In this document: in pieces, positions 43,797 through 50,517 of the stretch
Layout of the letters: each line of letters opens with the position of its first letter
How positions within the stretch are numbered: position 1 is the stretch's first letter
Assembly: GCA_018365895.1 (NCBI GenBank)
Contig: JAGZJD010000013.1
Span: 1 to 50,517 of the forward strand
Origin: Lachnospiraceae bacterium
Lineage (GTDB): Bacteria; Bacillota_A; Clostridia; Lachnospirales; Lachnospiraceae
Direction of reading: 5' to 3'
DNA length: 50,517 nucleotides
Notes under the pieces: generated by a model
Told to the model about the DNA's origin: nothing
Databases searched by the model: none
Seen by the model: only the letters and a program-made list of their open reading frames with translations
Made by a program: the position numbers and the translations under genes

Positions 43797-44723
43797 GTGG
43801 TAAAATATGCATTGAAACGAATCGCTTATATGTTTTTAACATTGTTCGCAATTGCGACAATTACCTTTTTCTTAATGAGAAGTATTCCAGGTGATCCACT
43901 TGCAAGTATGGCAAGGACGTTGCCGGAACAGACGAAAGCAAACTACTATGCAAAATATGGTTTGGATAAACCGCTGTTTACACAGTATCTGTTGTATATG
44001 AAAGGGCTTGTGACATTCGATCTCGGAGAGAGTATCGTATTTCCTGGCCGCTCTGTTGCAGGAGAAATTGCAAGAACATCACCGGTATCTGCTTCTGTCG
44101 GAGGTACTGCTTTGATTATTGGTACTTTGATTGGTGTGTTCCTCGGTGTTATTGCAGCTCTTAAGAAAAATCAATGGCCCGACTATATTGTTATGTTCAT
44201 TGCCATACTTGGCGCTACCATACCGGTCTTTGTGTTGGCATCGGTTATGCAGTATTTCTTTGCGGTAAAACTTGGAGTGCTTCCGGCGTCCGGCTATGGT
44301 AAACCAAATCAGATGATTCTTCCGGTAATCGTATTGAGCTTTGGATCGATTGCAACATATGCACGTTACATCAAATCCAGTATGCTCGATACATTGAATC
44401 AAGATTACGTGCTGACAGCGAGAGCGAAAGGCTTAAGTGAACGCAAGATTATTACACGTCATGTACTTCGTAACTCTTTAATTCCGGCAATTACCATTTT
44501 CTCAAGCAGCATTGTTGGTGTATTTACGGGTGCGTTCGTAACAGAGAAAATGTTCTCAATCCCAGGTATTGGATTTTATTATGTAACATCTATCAACAAT
44601 CAGGATTATTCCATGGTTATGGGTACAACTGTATTTTATGCAGTGCTCTTCATTGTAATGCAGCTTATTGTTGACTTCGTTTACATGATTGTTGATCCAC
44701 GAATCCGGGTAACGTCTGACTAA
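43797..44723 (+). CDS. oppB: Oligopeptide ABC transporter permease OppB
   Basis: The 308-residue permease has about six membrane helices. The family N-terminal segment (FFLMRSIPGDPL) and the EAA loop with RAKGLSERKIITRHVLRNSLIP are present. It starts with GTG behind AAGGAGGA, 9 nt upstream. The gene order oppA-B-C-D-F is the standard one. Confidence 0.95.
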   Translation: MVKYALKRIAYMFLTLFAIATITFFLMRSIPGDPLASMARTLPEQTKANYYAKYGLDKPLFTQYLLYMKGLVTFDLGESIVFPGRSVAGEIARTSPVSASVGGTALIIGTLIGVFLGVIAALKKNQWPDYIVMFIAILGATIPVFVLASVMQYFFAVKLGVLPASGYGKPNQMILPVIVLSFGSIATYARYIKSSMLDTLNQDYVLTARAKGLSERKIITRHVLRNSLIPAITIFSSSIVGVFTGAFVTEKMFSIPGIGFYYVTSINNQDYSMVMGTTVFYAVLFIVMQLIVDFVYMIVDPRIRVTSD

Positions 44724-44740
44724 TTATCGGAGGTAAAGTT

Positions 44741-45661
44741 ATGCAGAATATAGCAAAAGAAAAATTCCAGATTATTGGAATTCAGGAAAATGAGATGGAG
44801 GCTATCGCAAGACCGCGGGTAAGTTATCTAAAAGATGCATGGCGCCGTCTCCGTCAGAATAAAGTTGCGACATTAGCTTTATTTGTATTATTACTTATTG
44901 TAATTATGGTTATCATCGGACCAAAGCTTAGCGGTTATGCATTTGAAGAAGTAGATAAGGCAGCAAGAAACCTGTCTCCAAATGGTAAGCACTGGTTCGG
45001 TACTGATAAATTAGGACGAGATATTTTTGCTCGTGTATGGATCAGTGGCCGTGTATCTCTGACAATCGGTGTTGTCGGTGCGTTGATCTCAGCAGTACTT
45101 GGATGTATTTACGGTGGTGTTGCAGCGTATTTCGGCGGCAAGGTAGATACATTTATGATGCGTATCGTTGAGATTCTCATCAGTGTTCCTTACTTAATCG
45201 TTGTTATCGTACTTTCCCTTGTACTTGACAGTAAAGGATTATTTACATTGCTGCTCGCTATGTGTATTACCGGGTGGTGCGGTATGGCTCGTCTCGTGCG
45301 TGCACAGATGTTGGCGATTAAGAGTGAAGAATTTATTCTTGCAGCGCAGGCGCTCGGTGTAAAACCGTGGAAGATTATCATGCGCCACATGATTCCAAAT
45401 ACACTCAGTAATGTTATTGTAGCAATTACATTTGATATTCCGGGATACATTTTCTCAGAGGCATTCTTAAGTTTTATCGGACTTGGTATCCAGCCTCCAA
45501 ACACAAGCTGGGGTGCACTTGCATCTGCTGCACAGCCGCAGTTGCAGTTTTATCCGTATCAGTTGTTCTTCCCGGCATTTATGATCGCACTTACAATGCT
45601 TTGCTTTACATTATTAGGTGACGGTCTGCGTGATGCCCTGGATCCAAAATTGAGAAAGTAG
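44741..45661 (+). CDS. oppC: Oligopeptide ABC transporter permease OppC
   Basis: The 306-residue permease has the N-terminal cytoplasmic segment of OppC/DppC (SYLKDAWRRLRQNKVATLAL), the HWFGTDKLGRDIFARV motif and the EAA-loop AAQALGVKPWKIIMRHMIPN. About six membrane helices are predicted. The ribosome binding site is CGGAGGTAAAG. It lies 17 nt after oppB. Confidence 0.95.
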   Translation: MQNIAKEKFQIIGIQENEMEAIARPRVSYLKDAWRRLRQNKVATLALFVLLLIVIMVIIGPKLSGYAFEEVDKAARNLSPNGKHWFGTDKLGRDIFARVWISGRVSLTIGVVGALISAVLGCIYGGVAAYFGGKVDTFMMRIVEILISVPYLIVVIVLSLVLDSKGLFTLLLAMCITGWCGMARLVRAQMLAIKSEEFILAAQALGVKPWKIIMRHMIPNTLSNVIVAITFDIPGYIFSEAFLSFIGLGIQPPNTSWGALASAAQPQLQFYPYQLFFPAFMIALTMLCFTLLGDGLRDALDPKLRK

Positions 45662-45671
45662 GAGTTGGAAT

Positions 45672-46709
45672 ATGGAAAAAATATTAGATGTTCAGAATTT
45701 ACAAGTATCGTTTAATACATATGCCGGAGAAGTAAAAGCAGTTCGCGGCGTCAGCTTTGAGCTGAACGCAGGTGAAACACTTGCATTTGTAGGAGAATCC
45801 GGATGTGGTAAGACGGTTACAGCAAAAGCAATTATGCGTCTTCTTCAGCCGCCGTTTGCTGTAATCAAAGATGAATCCGTAATCATGTATCGTGACAAAG
45901 ATGTTATGAAGATGTCTAAAAAAGAACTTCAGGAATACCGTGGAGATGAAGTGAGTATGATCTTCCAGGATCCAATGACTTCTTTGAACCCGACAATGAC
46001 AATTGGAAAACAGATTATGGAAAGTCTGATCCTTCACCGGGGATTGAATAAGAAACAAGCGCGCGAGGAAGCAATCCACATGTTGGAGCTTGTAAGAATC
46101 CCGGATGCCGCAAAACGTGTTGATGCATATCCGCATCAGTTATCAGGAGGAATGCGTCAGCGTGTTATGATCGCTATCGCACTGTCCTGTAACCCGTCTC
46201 TTCTGATTGCCGATGAGCCGACAACAGCGCTGGACGTTACAATTCAGTCACAGATTATGGAGCTGCTCGGAGATTTGAAGAAAGAGTTAAATACAGCGAT
46301 TATTCTTGTAACACATGACCTCGGTGTTGTAGCAGACTTTGCAGACCGAATCCAGGTTATGTATGCAGGTCAGGTGATTGAGCGTGGAACTGCAAGAGAA
46401 ATCTTCTATGATGCAAAGCATCCTTATACATGGGCTCTGTTATCATCTGTTCCAAGACTTGATACAGAGAACAAACAGGAACTGTACGCATTGAAGGGAA
46501 CACCGCCGGATCTTCTTATGAAGATGGAACGTTGTCCATTTGCAGCAAGATGTGAATACTGCATGGGAATCTGTAAAGAAGCAATGCCGGAAGAGACAGA
46601 CGTTACAGGAACTCATAAAGTATCCTGCTGGCTGCAGCACCCGGATGCACCGCAGGTAAAATCATTCTACGATAAACAAAAAGAAAGCAAACAGAACGAG
46701 GAGGTGTAG
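45672..46709 (+). CDS. oppD: Oligopeptide ABC transporter ATPase OppD
   Basis: The 345-residue ATPase has Walker A GESGCGKTVTAKA, the Q loop in FQDPMTSLNPTMTIG, the signature LSGGMRQR, Walker B LLIADEPTTALDV, the H loop in ILVTHDLG, and the C-terminal oligopeptide-transporter Cys motif (CPFAARCEYCMGIC, a possible Fe-S site). It starts 10 nt after oppC behind AGGAGTTGG. Confidence 0.96.
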   Translation: MEKILDVQNLQVSFNTYAGEVKAVRGVSFELNAGETLAFVGESGCGKTVTAKAIMRLLQPPFAVIKDESVIMYRDKDVMKMSKKELQEYRGDEVSMIFQDPMTSLNPTMTIGKQIMESLILHRGLNKKQAREEAIHMLELVRIPDAAKRVDAYPHQLSGGMRQRVMIAIALSCNPSLLIADEPTTALDVTIQSQIMELLGDLKKELNTAIILVTHDLGVVADFADRIQVMYAGQVIERGTAREIFYDAKHPYTWALLSSVPRLDTENKQELYALKGTPPDLLMKMERCPFAARCEYCMGICKEAMPEETDVTGTHKVSCWLQHPDAPQVKSFYDKQKESKQNEEV

Positions 46710-46713
46710 AGAC

Positions 46714-47676
46714 ATGAGTGAGAAGTTGATCGAAGTTAAAAATCTTTGTAAATATTTCCCGGTTGGAAAGAAGAAAACACTGAAAGCAGTGGACAATGTT
46801 AGTCTCTACATTAAAAAGGGTGAGACACTTGGTCTTGTTGGAGAGTCTGGATGCGGTAAGACAACTTGCGGACGTACTGTATTAAAATTATATGAGCCAA
46901 CTTCCGGAGAAGTAATCTTTAACGGAAAAGACATCAGCAAATTAAAAGGAAAAGATCTTCTGGATTTCAAACAGAAGGCACAGATGATTTTCCAGGATCC
47001 ATACTCTTCTCTTGATCCACGTATGACAATTGGAGAAATTATTGCAGAAGGTATGGATGTGCATTGTAATTACAGTGCAAAAGAAAAAGATGAGAAAGTA
47101 AAAGAACTCTTAAAGAGTGTTGGTCTGAATGAAGACTTTGCAAACCGTTTTTCACATGAGCTTTCAGGAGGACAGCGTCAGCGTATCGGTATTGCCCGCG
47201 CGTTAGCTGTCAATCCGGAATTTATCGTATGTGATGAGCCGATTTCTGCTCTTGACGTATCCATTCAGGCACAGGTTGTCAACCTGCTGATTAAGCTTCA
47301 GAGAGAAAGAGGTCTGACATATTTATTTATTTCTCATGACCTTTCTATGGTGCGTCATATTTCTGACCGTGTTGGTGTTATGTACCTCGGAAGTCTTGTA
47401 GAAATAACAGGAAGTAAGGAAATTTTTGACAATCCGGCGCATCCATATACAAAGATTCTTATGTCTGCGATTCCGATCGCTGACCCGGATGCAAATGAAA
47501 AAATGACACGTCTGAAGATTCAGGGAGAGGTGCCAAGCCCGATCAATGCACCAAGCGGATGTAAATTCCGTACAAGATGTCCATATGCTACAGATATTTG
47601 TGCACAAGAACGCCCAGAACTTCAGGAAATTGCTCCTGAGCATTTTGTTGCATGTCATCATTGCAAAGACATTTAA
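46714..47676 (+). CDS. oppF: Oligopeptide ABC transporter ATPase OppF
   Basis: The 320-residue ATPase has Walker A GESGCGKTTCGRT, FQDPYSSLDPRMTIGE, signature LSGGQRQRIGIARAL, Walker B FIVCDEPISALDVSIQ and the C-terminal Cys motif CKFRTRCPYATDIC. It starts 4 nt after oppD behind GAGGAGGTG. Confidence 0.96.
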   Translation: MSEKLIEVKNLCKYFPVGKKKTLKAVDNVSLYIKKGETLGLVGESGCGKTTCGRTVLKLYEPTSGEVIFNGKDISKLKGKDLLDFKQKAQMIFQDPYSSLDPRMTIGEIIAEGMDVHCNYSAKEKDEKVKELLKSVGLNEDFANRFSHELSGGQRQRIGIARALAVNPEFIVCDEPISALDVSIQAQVVNLLIKLQRERGLTYLFISHDLSMVRHISDRVGVMYLGSLVEITGSKEIFDNPAHPYTKILMSAIPIADPDANEKMTRLKIQGEVPSPINAPSGCKFRTRCPYATDICAQERPELQEIAPEHFVACHHCKDI

Positions 47677-47697
47677 GCATAAGGAGATAGAGAGAAA

Positions 47698-49077
47698 ATG
47701 TTAACTGAGAATATGATTGAAAAGATACTGGATGAAGCAGTAACGCGGGGAGCAGATTTTGCAGAGGTCTTTGAGGAGAACAGTCTTTTTGAAGAGACAG
47801 TTGCAACTCAGGAGAAGGTAGAGCAGAGTGTGCAGGGACGCGAAAGCGGTGTTGGAATCCGTATCTTTAAAGGTTTGAATTGCTACTATGGCTATACAAA
47901 CCGGAAAACGGAAGAAAGTTTAAAAGAATTGACAAAGCGTCTGACAAAGGCGATGCGTCAGAAAGAGGCTTCCAAAATCATTCTTGGGGAAAAGAACATT
48001 TATACAATGGCCCCGACGGTTCTGATGCCGTCCGGGCTTTCTTTTTCCAGGAAAATGGAGCCGGTACAGACAGCGATTCGTGCAGGAATGGATTATGATG
48101 AAGAGATTGTCCGTATGCGCGTAAAACTGACTGATATGGAACAGCAGATTCAGATTGCCAACAGTGAAGGACTGTTTGCAGAAGATACAAGAGTGAAGAC
48201 GCGTCTGTATATCGGAGCATTTGCTCAGAACGGCACAGATGTACAGAATGGATATTTTGGTCCGGGAGCTATGCAGGGACATGAATATTACGATAAAATC
48301 GATGTAGAAGCATGTGCGAGAGAGGCTGCACGTCAGGCGAAGGTCGTGCTCCATTCAGAACCATGTCCGGGAGGACGTATGAGCGTTGTTGTTGACAATG
48401 GATTCGGAGGTCTTCTCTTCCACGAGGCCTGCGGACACAGCCTGGAGGCAACTGTAATTGCTAAGAATTCTTCAGAATTTTGCGGAAAGCTTGGCAAGAA
48501 AGTTGCATCAGATGTGGTAACATTGATTGATGACGGTTCTATTGAAGGAGAGTGGGGATCACTTCACATTGATGATGAGGGTACGCCGACTCAGAAAAAT
48601 ATTCTGATTGAAAATGGTATTTTGAAGAGTTATATGGTAGACCGGTTGAATGGTATGCGTGCAGGTCTTGCACCGACAGGTTCTTCCAGACGCCAGAATT
48701 ATAAATATGCACCGGTGGCCCGTATGACAAATACTTATATTGCTCCGGGTAAGAGTACTCCGGAAGAGATTATTGCTGCGACAGAGAGAGGACTTTATGT
48801 AAAATCCATTATTGGCGGTTCTGTAGAATCTGCAACAGGTGACTTTAACTTTAGTACAGGCGAATGTTATCTGATTGAAAACGGAAAAGTGACGACTCCG
48901 GTTCGCGGCGCTACATTGATTGGAAACGGCGGAACAGTTCTGCAGAACGTAGATATGGTGGCAGGAGATTATGATCTGCGTCAGGGATACTGCTATGCAT
49001 CAAGCGGCGCTCTCTTTATCGGAGCCGGTCAGCCGACAATCCGCGTAAGTAATATGACAGTAGGAGGGATTCGATAA
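47698..49077 (+). CDS. tldD: TldD metalloprotease subunit
   Basis: The 459-residue protein is the catalytic subunit of the TldD/TldE heterodimeric zinc protease. The HExxxH motif is HEACGH (residues 242-247), with the supporting GGSVESATGDFNFSTGECYLIENGKV segment in the C-terminal half. The complex cleaves short unfolded peptides and processes some peptide leaders in other bacteria. It is 21 nt after oppF, behind AAGGAGA, so it may be cotranscribed with the transporter, and its stop overlaps the tldE start by 1 nt. Confidence 0.95.
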   Translation: MLTENMIEKILDEAVTRGADFAEVFEENSLFEETVATQEKVEQSVQGRESGVGIRIFKGLNCYYGYTNRKTEESLKELTKRLTKAMRQKEASKIILGEKNIYTMAPTVLMPSGLSFSRKMEPVQTAIRAGMDYDEEIVRMRVKLTDMEQQIQIANSEGLFAEDTRVKTRLYIGAFAQNGTDVQNGYFGPGAMQGHEYYDKIDVEACAREAARQAKVVLHSEPCPGGRMSVVVDNGFGGLLFHEACGHSLEATVIAKNSSEFCGKLGKKVASDVVTLIDDGSIEGEWGSLHIDDEGTPTQKNILIENGILKSYMVDRLNGMRAGLAPTGSSRRQNYKYAPVARMTNTYIAPGKSTPEEIIAATERGLYVKSIIGGSVESATGDFNFSTGECYLIENGKVTTPVRGATLIGNGGTVLQNVDMVAGDYDLRQGYCYASSGALFIGAGQPTIRVSNMTVGGIR

Positions 49078-50396
49078 TGGTGGAGAAATTTATTGAGGAA
49101 TTTACGAAAGCCGCACATGAACGTGGAATCCGGAATCTGGAATTTTATGCGGAATCTGTGCAGTCCGCATCGGTAAATATTTACGAAAAACAGCCGGAAT
49201 TCCAGACAGAAAGTGATGTGGAGGCCTGCTATGTAGAAGGAGAATATCAGGGGTATAAAGGATATATTTATGCTGAAGATTTTTCTGAGAAATACCTGGA
49301 GGAGAAGTTGGATCAGTTCTGTGAAATTGCTGAATATTTGAAAGAACCTTATGAAGCAAAAGAGCTTGGCAATTGTACATGTCAGAAAGAATTTGAACTT
49401 TCAGATGTGGAACATATGACGGAGCAGCTGCTTCAGACCGTGGAAGCGTGTGAAGGAATTCATCCGGATTTTAATAAGTTTTCTCACTTATCTGCAAGAG
49501 AGACGATTCGTCGGATCGTAATCCAAAATGACCGTGGAGGACGCATGGAAGATGCGGTTAAATTTGCCGGTGTTTATGTAGGAGCAGAAGCTGTGAAAAA
49601 TGATGCAGTACAGACATCCGGGGGCGAAGATGTGAAAGGCTCTGCAGGAGAACTGAAGATGGAAGCAGTGGCAAGAGAAGCTATTGAAGAGGCATGCAGC
49701 TTGTTGGGAGCATCTCCGGTAGAGACGAAGAAATATCCGGTCATCTTAAAAAACAGTGTCATCTGTGAGATGTTATCTATGTATCTTCCTTCCTTTGGGG
49801 CGGATACTGTGCGGAAAAATATCAGCAAACTGGCAGGACAGGCAGGAAAAGAAGTAGCATCTGAGATTGTGAATCTGGTAGAAGATCCAGAAGGTCTCAA
49901 TGCGAGAAGCTTTGATGATGAAGGAACGCCGACGATAAAGAAATATCTGATCAGAGATGGAATTCTGGGAGAATATTTGTACAATCAGGCAGAGGCGCTT
50001 CTGGCGGGAAAGAGTTCTACAGGAAATGGGTTCAAATCCAGTTATCGAAGTGTTCCGGCAATTGGGGTAACAAATCTGAAACTGATCGGAGAAGAAAAAT
50101 CAAGAGAGATGTTGATCGAAGAACTGCAGGATGGGTTATATATTACTGCCTGTGACGGAATGTTTGCCGGAGCAGATCCGGTAAGCGGAGATTTCTCTCT
50201 GATTTCAAAAGGATATCTTGTGAAAAATGGAAAGCTGGATCGCGCAGTGAACCAGATTGCAGTAGCAGGTAATTTCTATGATATGCTGAAAAATATTCGA
50301 GGCATTGCAAATGACTATCTCGTAACAGGAGGAGCAGGAGGAATCTTTGAAGCTCCATCCGTATCTGTCGGAGAACTTGTTGTGTCTGGTAAATAG
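49077..50396 (+). CDS. pmbA: TldE/PmbA protease subunit
   Basis: The 439-residue protein is the non-metal partner of TldD. It has the fold of the family (ADTVRKNISKLAGQAGKEVASEIVNLVEDPEGLNARSFDDEGTP-type region and SGDFSLISKGYLVKNGKL) but no HExxxH motif, as expected for TldE. The start ATG shares one base with the tldD stop (TAATG), with AGGAGG just upstream. Together with TldD it forms the peptide-degrading complex. Confidence 0.94.
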   Translation: MVEKFIEEFTKAAHERGIRNLEFYAESVQSASVNIYEKQPEFQTESDVEACYVEGEYQGYKGYIYAEDFSEKYLEEKLDQFCEIAEYLKEPYEAKELGNCTCQKEFELSDVEHMTEQLLQTVEACEGIHPDFNKFSHLSARETIRRIVIQNDRGGRMEDAVKFAGVYVGAEAVKNDAVQTSGGEDVKGSAGELKMEAVAREAIEEACSLLGASPVETKKYPVILKNSVICEMLSMYLPSFGADTVRKNISKLAGQAGKEVASEIVNLVEDPEGLNARSFDDEGTPTIKKYLIRDGILGEYLYNQAEALLAGKSSTGNGFKSSYRSVPAIGVTNLKLIGEEKSREMLIEELQDGLYITACDGMFAGADPVSGDFSLISKGYLVKNGKLDRAVNQIAVAGNFYDMLKNIRGIANDYLVTGGAGGIFEAPSVSVGELVVSGK

Positions 50397-50427
50397 TGAG
50401 GAGAAAAGCAGGGGACTGGAAATGATA

Positions 50428-50480
50428 TGCTCCCTTTATGAGAGACAGTGAAAAAACAAACTGTCATCATGAAGGGAGCA
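50428..50480 (+). promoter_or_regulatory. Hairpin occluding the ribosome binding site of the right-edge gene
   Basis: The left arm (50428-50448) pairs with the right arm (50461-50480) for about 20 bp, with one bulge and one or two non-standard pairs; nine outer pairs are perfect (TGCTCCCTT with AAGGGAGCA). The loop is A-rich (12 nt). The right arm contains GAAGGGAG, the only plausible Shine-Dalgarno sequence for ATG 50486. No T tract follows, so it is not a usual terminator. Transcripts reading in from tldE would carry the whole hairpin and hide the site. Confidence 0.7.
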
Positions 50481-50485
50481 ATTCT

Positions 50486-50517
50486 ATGTCACAAAAAGGT
50501 AAACTAAACACAGAAGA
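50486..50517 (+). CDS. Start of an unidentified gene, cut by the window edge
   Basis: Ten codons (MSQKGKLNTE) follow ATG 50486, with GAAGGGAG 7-8 nt upstream. The basic, Lys-rich start resembles the N-terminus of some IS3-type transposases, and the position next to a hairpin at a gene boundary would suit an insertion sequence. That is too little sequence to assign a family. Confidence 0.45.
   Translation, partial: MSQKGKLNTE

Noticed and set aside
47698..50396. tldD-tldE as part of a peptide antibiotic (RiPP) cluster
   Set aside because: No precursor peptide, modification enzyme or dedicated exporter is adjacent; the neighbours are a general peptide importer.
1..50517. CRISPR arrays, prophage modules, integrases or restriction-modification genes
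   Set aside because: No regularly spaced repeats and no genes of these kinds were found; only the right edge suggests a possible mobile element.

Overview
The window is a continuous piece of chromosome from a low-GC Gram-positive anaerobe, most likely a gut Clostridia of the family Lachnospiraceae. The basis is AGGAGG-type ribosome binding sites throughout, sigma-A-like promoters with 16-18 bp spacers, 2[4Fe-4S] ferredoxin, a Csp-like cytoplasmic subtilase, a SleB-type wall hydrolase, a class B sortase, and the gene orders rpsF-ssb-rpsR and gdpP-rplI-dnaB. The genus call is inference; no 16S rRNA gene is present.

Layout. 1-250: tRNA-Glu and tRNA-Cys. 330-4218: membrane dipeptidase, a frameshifted RpiR-type regulator, lrgA-lrgB and coaD. 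4313-8626: Csp-like protease, class B sortase, DUF951 protein, then rpsF-ssb-rpsR with a good promoter and terminator. 8656-12916: an AraC regulator divergent from a sugar nucleotidyltransferase / N-acetylhexosamine kinase / galE operon, matching the salvage half of the galacto-N-biose/lacto-N-biose pathway. 13032-17735: gdpP-rplI-dnaB and a MerR-type regulator. 17791-19465: a small ferredoxin (minus strand) and a sugar-binding-type lipoprotein with a charged insert. 19463-23973 (minus strand): mutS2 followed by a response regulator and histidine kinase. 24100-28052: a catalytically degenerate HtrA-like protein, yhaM-type exoribonuclease and rlmD. 28114-30568: a NUDIX-pyrophosphatase fusion, a methyltransferase and a 5'-truncated alarmone synthetase; this is the most rearranged-looking part. 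30675-34968: MFS transporter, SleB-type hydrolase, HAD phosphatase and uppP. 35060-38062: mobB, a molybdopterin oxidoreductase and its four-cluster Fe-S partner. 38066-41845: an SfsA-MutY fusion, glf and an intact RpiR regulator, each overlapping or nearly touching the next. 42000-50396: a five-gene oligopeptide ABC transporter followed closely by tldD and tldE. The right edge holds the start of an unidentified gene whose ribosome binding site lies inside a strong hairpin.

Most of the window is ordinary core genome. Nothing in it can be claimed with confidence as a wholly new system. The best leads are: a NUDIX domain fused to a class I-like pyrophosphatase; an SfsA nuclease domain fused to MutY; an HtrA-like protein that has lost two of its three catalytic residues; an orphan two-subunit molybdoenzyme translated together with MobB; a periplasmic-binding-fold lipoprotein with a roughly 60-residue Lys/Glu insert and no transporter beside it; and the hairpin-occluded start at the right edge.
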